From an uncultured Kushneria sp. (GTDB taxonomy: Bacteria > Pseudomonadota > Gammaproteobacteria > Pseudomonadales > Halomonadaceae): a DNA stretch of 64,000 nucleotides. Location: NCBI RefSeq assembly GCF_947497025.1, contig NZ_CANMFC010000002.1:310001-374000 (forward strand). Reading direction: 5' to 3'. The notes beneath the pieces were generated by a model that saw only the letters and a program-made list of their open reading frames with translations, did no database searches and was not told the DNA's origin. Position 1 is the first letter of the stretch; each line of letters opens with the position of its first letter. The position numbers and the translations under genes were made by a program. This document shows, one piece after another, positions 28,364 to 37,076 of the stretch.

Positions 28364-28371
28364 TTAAGAAC

Positions 28372-28408
28372 GCGTTCGGGCCTTTCATTTTCTGAAAGGC
28401 CCGAACGC
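28372..28408 (-). terminator. Terminator-like hairpin after dctM
   Basis: Sixteen-base perfect inverted repeat (28372-28387 with 28393-28408, five-base loop). On the minus strand it is followed by GTTCTTAAT, a weak T-tract, and lies 18 bases after the dctM stop. Confidence 0.65.
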
Positions 28409-28426
28409 GAGGAGGCTGATGGCGGC

Positions 28427-29698
28427 TTAAAAGCCGAGAAGATGGGGCAGGGTGGTGACAATGGCCGGCACAAAGGCCACCAGCAACAGCACGCCGACCT
28501 GCACGGCAAACAGCGGCAGGATACGTCGTGTCAGCCTTGCCATGCCGACATTGGCAATCGAGTCGACCACGAACAGGCAAAGACCCATCGGTGGGGTGAT
28601 GAGACCGATCATCAGGTTAAAGATCACCACAATGGCGAAATGTACCGGATCGATACCGAGCTGAACGGCGATGGGGTGCAGAATCGGCACCAGCACCAGC
28701 ATGGCCGCAATGCCTTCCAGAAACAGCCCGACCACCAGCAACAGCGCGATAACGGCAATCAGGAAGGTCCAGGGGGTGGAGATCAACGACAGCGTCCAGT
28801 CCGTCAGCAGATTGGGAATACGATTGAAGGTCAAAAGCCAGTTGGCGGCGGCCACTGCGCCAATGACGATCATGATGACGGCGCTATCGACCATGGTGCG
28901 CGAGAAGATACCCGGCAGATCGCGCAGGCGGATATTGCGAAAAATAAAGACGCCGACGATCAGCGCATAGGCGACAGCAAATGCCGCTGCCTCGGTCGGG
29001 GTCACCACACCCAGCAGAATCGAGCCGATGACAAACACCGGCATCAATAGCGGCACGATGCCATCAATCAGAATCGTGACCTTCTGCTCACGAGGCATCT
29101 GCGTGGGTTTTTTCTGATAATGGCTGGCAAAAAACACCACATACAGCGACAGAAAGACCGCCAGCAGCAGCCCGGGCACGATGCCCGCAATAAAGAGTGC
29201 CGGGACCGACACGCCACTGACAATCAGCGCATAGATAATGACTGGAATACTGGGCGGGATGATTGGGCCAATGACAGAGGATGCTGCCGTCAGTGCTGCG
29301 GCAAAATCGCGGGGATAGCCTTCCTTTTCCATCTCCGGGATAAAGACCCGGCCCAGCGCCGAGGTATCGGCCACGGCCGAACCGGAAAGGCCTGCGAACA
29401 TGACCGAGGCCCATATGTTGACGTGGGCCAGACCGCCGCTGACCCGGCCGATCATCACTTTTGAAAAGGCAATGATCCGGGTGGTAATGCCGCTTTCATT
29501 CATCAGCTCGCCGGCCAGAATGAACAGCGGAATGGCCAGCAGGGAAAAGGAGTTGATGCCCGCAAAGAGCTGGGTCGCCACGCCCTGAATGCTATAGGGG
29601 AAATCGCCCGTACCCATGAAGTAAAAAAGGGCAGCGAGGATGGCAAACGCCACTGGTACGCCGATCAGCAGTGACACCAGCAAAATGGCAAATACCAT
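28427..29698 (-). CDS. dctM: TRAP transporter large permease, DctM-type
   Basis: A 423-residue membrane protein with about 12 hydrophobic segments, the ion-coupled channel of a tripartite (TRAP) carboxylate transporter. Signatures include LLAIPLFILAGELMNESGI, LAHVNIWASVMFAGLSGSA, ASSVIGPIIPPSIPVIIYA, TPTEAAAFAVAYAL and LMIGLITPPMGLCLFVV. It follows dctQ by one base and dctP further upstream. Placement directly downstream of quiC and under a shared operator suggests shikimate, quinate or an aromatic acid as substrate. Confidence 0.92.
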   Translation of the reverse strand: MVFAILLVSLLIGVPVAFAILAALFYFMGTGDFPYSIQGVATQLFAGINSFSLLAIPLFILAGELMNESGITTRIIAFSKVMIGRVSGGLAHVNIWASVMFAGLSGSAVADTSALGRVFIPEMEKEGYPRDFAAALTAASSVIGPIIPPSIPVIIYALIVSGVSVPALFIAGIVPGLLLAVFLSLYVVFFASHYQKKPTQMPREQKVTILIDGIVPLLMPVFVIGSILLGVVTPTEAAAFAVAYALIVGVFIFRNIRLRDLPGIFSRTMVDSAVIMIVIGAVAAANWLLTFNRIPNLLTDWTLSLISTPWTFLIAVIALLLVVGLFLEGIAAMLVLVPILHPIAVQLGIDPVHFAIVVIFNLMIGLITPPMGLCLFVVDSIANVGMARLTRRILPLFAVQVGVLLLVAFVPAIVTTLPHLLGF

Positions 29699-29699
29699 G

Positions 29700-30266
29700 T
29701 CAAATGCTCCCTTCGGACGGTGTGGTCGTGGCGGTGCGATCCATGGCCAGGCGGTCGATCAGACGCAGTATCCCGGCCAGCAGCAGCAGAACACCGCCGA
29801 CGACCATCGCAAACTGATAGGGCGCCAGCGTCCCCAGTCCCTTGAAAAGGGCGAGATTGGTCGAAGTGGCCAGCGAATCTGCAATGCCGGTCATGCCCGA
29901 CACGCGCATGCCACCACGGCTTTCGACAAACCGCATGCCGGCCACGGCAAGCGTACTCCCCAGCATGATGACCGAGACATCGACCAGCAGGAACAGCCGT
30001 TCCCTGATCCCTGGCGACAGCGCATCGACCACAAGCCCCAGCCTGATGTGGCGGTCCTGCAGATAGGCCAGTGCGATGCCGAACATGACACCGTAGATCC
30101 CCAGGAAAATCGGCAGCTGCCCGCCCCATGCCAGCGAACTGCCCAGGAAATAGCGCATTAGTGCATTGATCAAAACGATGGCAAACAGCAGCGCCATGCA
30201 TAGCCCGGCGCTAAAGGCGAGCAGGGCGACGACGCTGGCGCGCAGGCGACAGTAGAGTCGGCTCAT
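29700..30266 (-). CDS. dctQ: TRAP transporter small permease, DctQ-type
   Basis: A 188-residue protein with four membrane helices. The DctQ pattern is visible in LINALMRYFLGSSLAWGGQLPIF (helix 2 and the amphipathic turn) and DRHIRLGLVVDAL. The start at 30266 (MSRLYCRL) is preferred to the in-frame 30326 because the first helix follows directly. It bridges DctM and the binding protein. Confidence 0.88.
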   Translation of the reverse strand: MSRLYCRLRASVVALLAFSAGLCMALLFAIVLINALMRYFLGSSLAWGGQLPIFLGIYGVMFGIALAYLQDRHIRLGLVVDALSPGIRERLFLLVDVSVIMLGSTLAVAGMRFVESRGGMRVSGMTGIADSLATSTNLALFKGLGTLAPYQFAMVVGGVLLLLAGILRLIDRLAMDRTATTTPSEGSI

Positions 30267-30365
30267 GATGTCATCCAGGGGATAGTGGACACCGGCGGAC
30301 AGTCGTCCACCGGCATGTCGGGCCAAAGGGTGTTGTCATATGCAGGTCAGCAGGTGCCGCAAGCG

Positions 30366-31385
30366 TTATGACGGATTCTTTTGAGCAGTACTGTCGACCG
30401 CCTGCTGGAGCCTGTCGATCCAGTTCGCTTCATCGCCGAGGTCGTTGCGCAGCAGTTTAACCACCGGTGGCTGAGCCTTGTTGCGGAACTGCTCAATTTC
30501 CTCGGGGGTAGGCGTGTAGACCTCCATGCCCGCCTTCTGAACGGCCAGAAGACCATTGGCCGCGGTGAATTCCTGAATGGAGCGGCCCATGTTGCCTGCA
30601 AGCCGGCCGGCCTCCTCGACAATGGCCTGATCCTCGGGCGAGAGCGACTGGAAATACTGCTCGTTGATCAGCAGAAAATCGGTGGCATAAATATGCCGGT
30701 CCAGTGTCATGTATTTCTGCAGCTCATGCAGGTTGTTGTTGTAGATGGTGCTGACCGGGTTCTCCTGACCGTCCACGACGCCCGTTGACAGGGCCGTGGG
30801 GGTTTCCGACCATGGAATCGGCGCCGGTTCACCGCCCAGCGACTTCACCAGCTCGACATACAGGGGGATATCCTGAACCCGGAACTTCAGCCCCTGCATG
30901 TCGGCGGGCGAGTGGATCGGATGGTCGTTGTTGGTGAAATTGCGAAAGCCTGTTTCGCCGTAGCCCAGCGTACGCAGGCCGGTCTGATCGAGGCAGTGCT
31001 GTGCCAGCGCATCGCCAAACTCGCCGTCCAGTACCTTCCAGGCCTGGGAGGCCGTATTGAACATGAAGGGGATATCAAGCACTCCGGCCGCCGGACAGAC
31101 CTTGGACATCGCTCCCGAAATCATGACCACCTGGGTCATGCCGTCCATGGCCTGCTGAACGGTTTCGTCCTCTCCGCCCAGCGCGCCGGCCGGGTAAAGC
31201 TCGACCTTTAAATCATCACTTCTGGATTCCACGGCCGCCTTGAACATGGCCGCCGCAGCCCCCTTTTTCGAGCTCTGCCAGCTGTCCGGATCGACATGTG
31301 CAAATCGAATCGTGTCAGCCTGCGCCATAAGAGTGGCGCCCAACAGGCCACCGGCGACTGCCACCTTCCAGATCGAATCGACCAT
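30366..31385 (-). CDS. dctP: TRAP transporter substrate-binding protein, DctP-type
   Basis: A 339-residue exported binding protein; the signal peptide ends MAQA before DTIRFAH. It keeps the DctP fold marks: ELYPAGALGGEDETVQQ, DIPFMFNTASQAW, LKFRVQ near residue 165 with the carboxylate-binding arginine, and GVVDGQENPVSTI near 210. The start at 31385 has GGAG before it. The upstream 160 bases contain the shared GTTC/GAAC operator, so expression is probably tied to the pca/qui genes. Confidence 0.92.
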   Translation of the reverse strand: MVDSIWKVAVAGGLLGATLMAQADTIRFAHVDPDSWQSSKKGAAAAMFKAAVESRSDDLKVELYPAGALGGEDETVQQAMDGMTQVVMISGAMSKVCPAAGVLDIPFMFNTASQAWKVLDGEFGDALAQHCLDQTGLRTLGYGETGFRNFTNNDHPIHSPADMQGLKFRVQDIPLYVELVKSLGGEPAPIPWSETPTALSTGVVDGQENPVSTIYNNNLHELQKYMTLDRHIYATDFLLINEQYFQSLSPEDQAIVEEAGRLAGNMGRSIQEFTAANGLLAVQKAGMEVYTPTPEEIEQFRNKAQPPVVKLLRNDLGDEANWIDRLQQAVDSTAQKNPS

Positions 31386-31445
31386 CGCGTTATTCTCCAC
31401 AGGCTGTTTTATCGTTGTGCCGTCATGGCTGGATGCCATATGAAT

Positions 31446-31489
31446 GTTTGCTGTACGAACATCAGTTTGTGATACGAACCAGGCTATTG
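31446..31489 (-). promoter_or_regulatory. Operator-like element upstream of dctP (pca-type site)
   Basis: Read on the minus strand: CTGGTTCGTATCACAAAC, five bases, then GTTCGTACAGCAAAC. It matches the pcaI and pcaH sites in order and spacing (GTTCG to GTTC 19 bases). CAATAG (31484-31489) and TTGACT (31504-31509) are -10- and -35-like elements just upstream, though at a short 14-base spacing. Confidence 0.7.
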
Positions 31490-31548
31490 GCAGACCTGAT
31501 TCGAGTCAAATGGACCAAAGCAGTATCCGTTCCCGGGCCGGATGACGG

Positions 31549-33408
31549 TCAGCTCCGCTGCGCCCGGTGACGCGACTGAGCTGCCAGTCGGATCGGGGCA
31601 TTGACAGCGCCGAACTGATGGTAGTCCCCCCGGCGTTCGACGATCTCGAAATAAAAGCGGTCAGCAAAGAAATCGGTGTAGGCATGCAGGAATTCGCCGC
31701 CCTCTTCGTTGCGATCGTAAAGAATGTTGCGCGCGCGCATCGCCTCCAGCACCGCGTCATCAAGGTCAAACCGCGCGGCCAGGTCATCGTAGTAGTTGGC
31801 GGGGATGCCCAGCAGCACCAGGCCGTTGGCGACCAACTGATCAATCGTTGCGAAAATATCGTGGGTGCCCAGCGCGATCTGCTGAATGCCGCCGCGGCCT
31901 TCACTCATGAAGCGTCCCGGCAGTGTTTCCTGGGCGCTTGAGACATTGAGCGGCAGGCGAATGGTGCCATCCCGACTGGTCATGGCCTGACTGACCACCA
32001 GTCCGTGAGGGTCGACCAGTTCATGCTCACTGCCGGCCTCAAAGTCGAACACCGTCTTGAACAGCAGCTGCCAGCCCAGTAGCTGGGTGGGGGCAACGAC
32101 CGTCGAGAGATGATCGACGCCGGCAATGCCGGCCTCTGCGCCCCGAGGCGTTTCAAACAGCTCAAAGTCGGTCTGCCACTGTCTGTCACGCGCCGTTTCA
32201 GGATCGACCAGATAGATGAGGCTGTTTTCCATGCCTCTGAGCGCGGGAATCTGCAGCTCGCCCGGCCCGACCGGCCCTTCATGGCTGCGCGCCTTGAAGG
32301 CCCTGGCACGGGCCATGGTCAGCAAGGGGTCGTTGTCGCGAACCCCGATGGCGCACACCGAAATGCCGTGCACCAGCCGAAAGGTGTGGGCAAAGCTGTC
32401 GGTTTCCATGTTGAGCACCAGATGCAGATCCCCCTGGCGCCAGAGCTGGATGTTCTTGGAGCGGTGATGCCCGATGTGGCGAAAGCCCAGTGCCGCAATC
32501 ATCTGCTTCAGCGGCGCGGCCCGTTCTTCATCAACGGTGAACTCCAGAAAATGGATGCCGTTGAAAACGGGTGACGGGGGCAGGGATGAAAAATAAGGGG
32601 TATTGGGTGCCATGTTCTCGACCAGAATCATCGAGCGCATGCCATCCAGGGCGGTATCCCGGGGCGGGGCGGTTCGAAAGCTGGTGTTGAAAATCTCGTG
32701 AGACAGCGGGCCGTTATAGCCGGTACGGCCCAGCGCCTTCATGAACGCTTCGATATTCAGCCGTCCCTGACCTGGGAAGCAGCGGTAATGGCGGCTCCAG
32801 TTGAGCAGATCCATATCCAGCAACGGAGCGTCCGCCAGATGGACCAGAAAGATACGGTCTCCCGGGATCTCTGCGATCGGGTCGGTGGACAGACCGGGCG
32901 CCAGCGCATGAAAGCTGTCGAGCACCAGCCCCAGAGCCGGATGATCGGCGCGCTGCACCATCTCCCAGGCGTCACGATAGTCATTGATGTGGCGTCCCCA
33001 GGCCAATGCCTCGAAGCCGATGCGCAGTCCATGGGCATGGGCGCGCTCGGCCAGTTCGCGCAGGTCTGCCACGATCTGTTCACGCTCGCCGGAGCTCTGG
33101 GGAGAGGTGTTACTGCAGACCAGCATGAAATCGGTGCCCAGTGCCTTCATCAGGTCAAACTTGCGTTCGGCCCGCTCGAAGTTGCGCCGGCGCTGCGGCT
33201 CGGGCATGCCTTCAAAGTCGCGAAAGGGCTGCAGGGCAGTGATGGAAAGCCCCTGTGAAGTGGCCATTTCGCGCACTTCCTCGGGAGTGCCCCCCCAGGA
33301 AAGCAGGTCGTTTTCGAAAATCTCGACGCCCTGGAAACCGGCACGAGCAATGGCCTCGAGCTTGTCGCTGAGATCGCCACTGATGGAAACGGTTGCGATC
33401 GAACGCAT
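31549..33408 (-). CDS. quiC: 3-dehydroshikimate dehydratase (two-domain QuiC type)
   Basis: A 619-residue enzyme turning 3-dehydroshikimate into protocatechuate. Residues 1-280 are a TIM-barrel of the sugar-phosphate isomerase/AP-endonuclease-2 type with metal-ligand segments IGFEALAWG, LGLVLDSFH and LSHEIFNTSF. Residues 290-610 are two VOC modules like 4-hydroxyphenylpyruvate dioxygenase (GIHFLEFTVDEE, GVDHLSTVV, GGIQQIALGTHDI, YFEIVERRGDY). This fusion is the known QuiC1/QsuB architecture; the C-terminal part is not a true HPPD. It is the last gene of the pcaI-to-quiC minus-strand run and links the shikimate dehydrogenase product to the protocatechuate pathway. Confidence 0.93.
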   Translation of the reverse strand: MRSIATVSISGDLSDKLEAIARAGFQGVEIFENDLLSWGGTPEEVREMATSQGLSITALQPFRDFEGMPEPQRRRNFERAERKFDLMKALGTDFMLVCSNTSPQSSGEREQIVADLRELAERAHAHGLRIGFEALAWGRHINDYRDAWEMVQRADHPALGLVLDSFHALAPGLSTDPIAEIPGDRIFLVHLADAPLLDMDLLNWSRHYRCFPGQGRLNIEAFMKALGRTGYNGPLSHEIFNTSFRTAPPRDTALDGMRSMILVENMAPNTPYFSSLPPSPVFNGIHFLEFTVDEERAAPLKQMIAALGFRHIGHHRSKNIQLWRQGDLHLVLNMETDSFAHTFRLVHGISVCAIGVRDNDPLLTMARARAFKARSHEGPVGPGELQIPALRGMENSLIYLVDPETARDRQWQTDFELFETPRGAEAGIAGVDHLSTVVAPTQLLGWQLLFKTVFDFEAGSEHELVDPHGLVVSQAMTSRDGTIRLPLNVSSAQETLPGRFMSEGRGGIQQIALGTHDIFATIDQLVANGLVLLGIPANYYDDLAARFDLDDAVLEAMRARNILYDRNEEGGEFLHAYTDFFADRFYFEIVERRGDYHQFGAVNAPIRLAAQSRHRAQRS

Positions 33409-33487
33409 GGGATGGCTCCTGGTAGCTGAATCTTTCGCCGTCCGGAGGACTGTCCGGCCGGCATGAATGCTGTCCTGGGACGCGTGA

Positions 33488-34351
33488 TCAGGGGGTGGTG
33501 CCGATCAGCTCACGATGATAGTGCGCTCTCAGCGTTGGGGTCTGCTGAACAATACGCGCCTCGGCCTCGCTTGAGGCGGCAAACCAGCGAAAGGCATCGA
33601 CCCCCTGGAAGACAAAAAGATCAACGCCTGACAACACGGTCATGCCACGCTGACGCGCCGCCATTAAAAGCTCGGTTTCGGCCGGCACATAGACGGCGTC
33701 GAAAATCCACTGTTCACTGCGCAGCAGCGTCGTATCAAGTGGGCAGCCGGGATGGTCGAGATGTCCGATCGGCGAGCAGTTGAGCACGCCCTCCGCGCTC
33801 ATTAGCCGGTCTGCCAGCCCGTCGCGGTCAATGGCGGTGGCCTCGGTGCCAAGGTGGCGCAGCTCTGCGGCCAGACGTTCGGCACGCTCGGTATCCGTAT
33901 CGAAAATGGCCATCCACGGTGCCTGAAGGCCTGCCAGCGCGTGGGCGACGGCCCGGCCCACGCCACCGGCACCCAGCTGCACGACGCCACCCGGGGCGAC
34001 CTCGCCGAAATTAAAGCGCCACGCACTCTGAAAACCGGTGAAGTCGGTGTTTTCCGCGCGAATGCCGTCGGCTTCAAACAGCAGCGTGTTGGTAGACCCG
34101 ACGCGTCTGGCGCTTTCACCGGCATGACGGGCAAGCGTCAGCGCCTGTTCCTTGAAGGGATAGGTGATGTTGACGCCGCGGTAGCCTTCCCGCTGCAGCC
34201 GCTCAAGATGGTCCGGCAGGGAAAAATCCGACACACCGCTGACATCGAAAAGATCGTAACGAGTGTCAATGTCGGTCAACTGCCCCAGTCTGTGATGCAG
34301 ATCCGGGGAGCGTGATTGCGTGATGCCAATACCGATCAGGCCCAGTTTCAT
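33488..34351 (-). CDS. Shikimate/quinate dehydrogenase (AroE family)
   Basis: A 287-residue NAD(P)-dependent dehydrogenase of the AroE/YdiB family. The substrate site shows SRSPDLHH (13-20), the catalytic lysine in NITYPFKEQ (K67) and aspartate in NTDFTGF (D103); the nucleotide site is LGAGGVGRAV near 127-136. In biosynthesis it would make shikimate, but here it lies between the fused pcaD-pcaC gene and quiC, so a catabolic role (shikimate or quinate to the 3-dehydro acid) is more likely. NAD versus NADP preference cannot be settled by eye: the strand after the glycine loop ends IFDTDTERAE, with an aspartate that would favour NAD. Confidence 0.88.
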   Translation of the reverse strand: MKLGLIGIGITQSRSPDLHHRLGQLTDIDTRYDLFDVSGVSDFSLPDHLERLQREGYRGVNITYPFKEQALTLARHAGESARRVGSTNTLLFEADGIRAENTDFTGFQSAWRFNFGEVAPGGVVQLGAGGVGRAVAHALAGLQAPWMAIFDTDTERAERLAAELRHLGTEATAIDRDGLADRLMSAEGVLNCSPIGHLDHPGCPLDTTLLRSEQWIFDAVYVPAETELLMAARQRGMTVLSGVDLFVFQGVDAFRWFAASSEAEARIVQQTPTLRAHYHRELIGTTP

Positions 34352-34462
34352 GAATAGCTCTCATGTGCAGTGATTGGAAAAACATTGCCTGTCCAGCGTG
34401 CGGCCTGCTCATGAGGCCCTGCCCTGTCAGCAATGACGCTGCTGTATTCACGCTGTAAACCG

Positions 34463-35662
34463 TTAACCCTCGGGGTGCGATGACGCGGGCTGGTCGCCCC
34501 AGCCATGCTGTCTGGCCAGTCCAAAGGCGTGATTGGCCGCCGGCACCCCGGCATAGGTGGCCACATGCATCAGGACCTGGCGCAGCTCTGACTCGCTGAC
34601 CCCGGTGCGATGGGCGGTCTTCAAATGCAGCACCAGCTCGCCATCACGCCCGAGGACGGCCAGAATCGCCAGCGTAATCAGGCTGCGCTGGGTGACAGAC
34701 AGATCCTGACTGCCCCACAGCTCGCCCCACGCAAAGCGGGTGATCATCTGCTGGAACGGCTGATCCAATGTGGTGGCATTGTTTGACGCGCGCTCGACAT
34801 GCTCGGCGCCGAGCACGCGCTTGCGGGTCGCAAGCCCCTCATCATGATTGACGCCGTGAAGGCCAATGTTGCCACCACGGGTACCCAGCCAGGTCATGAG
34901 GCGCTGTGCCAAGGCGTATGGCTGTTCGACCGGGGGCACGTGGCCGACACCGGGCAGAATTTCCAGTGGCGGCTCATTCAGGCAGTCCGCCAGCGCCGTG
35001 AGCGTCTCCGGCGGTGTTGAAAGGTCGTCACTGCCACCGAGCAGGTAAAGGCCGTCGCGCTCGGGTCTTTTCTCGAATGCATCACGCATGTCGAAGCCGG
35101 CCAGCATCTCGCACAGCCGCGCATAGCTCTCATCATTGGTGCGGGCGAGCTGGGCGCGCCAGCCTTCCACGAGAGCCTCGTTTTCGCGGGTGGCGGCACT
35201 GAACCAGCGCGGCGCCAGCTCAGCGGCCATCGCGGCCAGCCCTTCGCTGCGGACACGTTTTGCGCGCACATGCCAGTTGTCCGGGGTGCCGATAACGGCG
35301 CCCGTATTGGTCAGGACTACCGCGGCCAGGCGCTCGCCGTGGTGTACCAGCAGGTGCTGACCCAGTGCGCCGCCAATCGAGGTGCCCACGAAGTGAAAGC
35401 GCTCGGCGCCGGTCTGGGCCACCAGCGTGAGCAGTTCATCGGCCAGCGCCTCGATGGTCAGGGCACCAGAGGCGGCGGCACTGCCGCCGTGGCCGGGTAG
35501 ATCCCACGTCAGGACGCGATAGCGGCTCAAAAGGGTGGGCAGCACCTCGTCCCAGACGCTCTGGCTCATGCCCAGTGGATGGGCGAGCACCACCAGCGGT
35601 GCCGCTTCCGGGCCCAGCAAGCGCCAGGCGATAGTGCGACCCTGATACTCCATGAACGTCAT
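34463..35662 (-). CDS. pcaL: Fused 3-oxoadipate enol-lactonase / 4-carboxymuconolactone decarboxylase
   Basis: A 399-residue fusion covering two successive steps of the protocatechuate branch. Residues 1-260 are an alpha/beta hydrolase (PcaD): oxyanion region LAHPLGMS, nucleophile elbow GTSIGGALG, acid in LLGGSDD and histidine in GVGHVPPVEQP. Residues 275-390 are a carboxymuconolactone decarboxylase (PcaC): GLATRKRVLGAEHVE, then RFAWGELW, the conserved RSLITLAIL and VSESELRQVLMHVATYAG with its histidine. Similar PcaL fusions are known in actinobacteria and some proteobacteria. Reactions run in reverse order to the domains: decarboxylation first, then lactone hydrolysis. Confidence 0.92.
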   Translation of the reverse strand: MTFMEYQGRTIAWRLLGPEAAPLVVLAHPLGMSQSVWDEVLPTLLSRYRVLTWDLPGHGGSAAASGALTIEALADELLTLVAQTGAERFHFVGTSIGGALGQHLLVHHGERLAAVVLTNTGAVIGTPDNWHVRAKRVRSEGLAAMAAELAPRWFSAATRENEALVEGWRAQLARTNDESYARLCEMLAGFDMRDAFEKRPERDGLYLLGGSDDLSTPPETLTALADCLNEPPLEILPGVGHVPPVEQPYALAQRLMTWLGTRGGNIGLHGVNHDEGLATRKRVLGAEHVERASNNATTLDQPFQQMITRFAWGELWGSQDLSVTQRSLITLAILAVLGRDGELVLHLKTAHRTGVSESELRQVLMHVATYAGVPAANHAFGLARQHGWGDQPASSHPEG

Positions 35663-35719
35663 GTGTGTCTCCTGATGGTCCAGTTCCGGTATGTCGAGTG
35701 CAGGCCGTGCTGCGGCGGC

Positions 35720-37042
35720 TTATCCCAGCAGGGCCAGCGCGGCAAAGACGCCACCGATGGCCAGCCCCGAAATCACCAGCCAGATGATGAGATAGCCCAT
35801 GATGTCGCGCGCCGAGAGCCCTGCCACACCCAGCAGCGGCAGTGCCCAGAACGGCTGAATCTGGTTGGTCCAGCCGTCTCCCCAGGTGAAGGCCATGATG
35901 GTCTGGGCCGGGTCGGCGCCAATGGCGGCGGCCGCCTCCATCATGATCGGCCCCTGAATGGCCCACTGACCGCCGCCGGAGGGAATGAAGAAGTTGACGA
36001 TGCCGGCACACAAAAAGGTCAGGATGGGAAAGGTGGCAGGCGTGGCCAGTGAGATGACGGCTTGTGAAAAGTGTGTGACCAGTCCTGATCCGGTCATCAT
36101 GCCCGCGATGCCGGCATATAGCGGAAACTGCACGATGATGCCGCGGGCCGCGCTCACTCCCTTTTCTGCCGCGGCCAGATAGGCCTTCGGACTGCGGTGC
36201 AGCAACAGTCCCAGCGCCAGAAAGAAAATGATCACGGTATCGAGATCGATACTCAGCCCGTCGGTTACGGCCTGAACGATCAGGTAAAGCGCCGCCATGG
36301 CCCCCAGAAACAGGGTTGGCAGGCGGCTTTGCTCGATGCGATCGGACGGCGTATCGGCGGGGGCCTCGTCATGGGTCTCGGGCGCTGCCGGGGTCCGGTC
36401 GGTCATTTGCAGGGTGACAATGTGCTCGGGCTGCTTCTGACGCGCGAAAAAGGCCAGCAGCAGGGCCAGCAGCAACAGCGTCAGGGCGATGTTCCAGCCG
36501 GAATAAAGCGTTTGCGAGACCGGCACGATGCCAATCGCGTCTTCCATGAAATGTCCGGGGGTAGCGATGACCAGAGGAATCGACGACGACGGACCGCGCA
36601 CCAGTTCGCCGCCGTAGGCGGCCGCCACCAGCAGCGGGAAGTGGATACCTGCAACTCGGTGGCCCATCTCGCGGGCCAGGATGGCGCCTGCCACCATGCC
36701 GAATCCCCAGTTGAGGTAGTAGCAGACAAAGCTGAAGACGATGGTCAGTAAAATGGCCTGCCGCGGCGAGCCGGCATGTCGGGTCAGACCGGACAGCGCG
36801 GTCTGAACGACCGGCGTCAGGGCCAGTACATAGCCGGTCAGCAGCACCAGCGTCATCTGCATGCCAAACTTGAAAAGCGCCGAGAAACCATCACCCCAGT
36901 ACGTCACCATATCGATGGGCGACTGCCGGGTAATGCCCATGCCAAGGGCAAGCACGATGGCGGTCAGCATCACCGCCAGCACGAAGGCACTGGGCAGATA
37001 GCGCTGAACGATGCGAACCGATACGTTGGTGATGGCTTCCAT
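35720..37042 (-). CDS. AtoE-like short-chain fatty acid transporter family permease
   Basis: A 440-residue membrane protein with about 12 hydrophobic segments, matching the AtoE family in length and in motifs such as YWGDGFSALFKFGMQMTLV, YYLNWGFGMVAGAILARE, FFIPSGGGQWAIQGPIMM and FTWGDGWTNQIQPFWALPL. The start at 37042 has GGGAG four bases upstream; the frame is open earlier without a signal. AtoE itself is linked to acetoacetate/short-chain acid use. Here it sits between pcaF and the fused pcaD-pcaC gene with gaps of 34 and 57 bases, so transport of 3-oxoadipate or another pathway acid is a reasonable inference but unproven. Confidence 0.85.
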   Translation of the reverse strand: MEAITNVSVRIVQRYLPSAFVLAVMLTAIVLALGMGITRQSPIDMVTYWGDGFSALFKFGMQMTLVLLTGYVLALTPVVQTALSGLTRHAGSPRQAILLTIVFSFVCYYLNWGFGMVAGAILAREMGHRVAGIHFPLLVAAAYGGELVRGPSSSIPLVIATPGHFMEDAIGIVPVSQTLYSGWNIALTLLLLALLLAFFARQKQPEHIVTLQMTDRTPAAPETHDEAPADTPSDRIEQSRLPTLFLGAMAALYLIVQAVTDGLSIDLDTVIIFFLALGLLLHRSPKAYLAAAEKGVSAARGIIVQFPLYAGIAGMMTGSGLVTHFSQAVISLATPATFPILTFLCAGIVNFFIPSGGGQWAIQGPIMMEAAAAIGADPAQTIMAFTWGDGWTNQIQPFWALPLLGVAGLSARDIMGYLIIWLVISGLAIGGVFAALALLG

Positions 37043-37076
37043 GATGCTCCCTTCTGCAGGCATGCAGATGATGGGT

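Noticed and set aside
31549-33408. Annotating this gene as 4-hydroxyphenylpyruvate dioxygenase because of its C-terminal VOC modules.
   Set aside because: The N-terminal TIM barrel with its metal ligands and the pca/shikimate context identify the two-domain dehydroshikimate dehydratase.
34463-35662. Annotating this gene as plain 3-oxoadipate enol-lactonase (PcaD).
   Set aside because: The C-terminal 125 residues form a complete carboxymuconolactone decarboxylase domain, so it is a PcaD-PcaC fusion.
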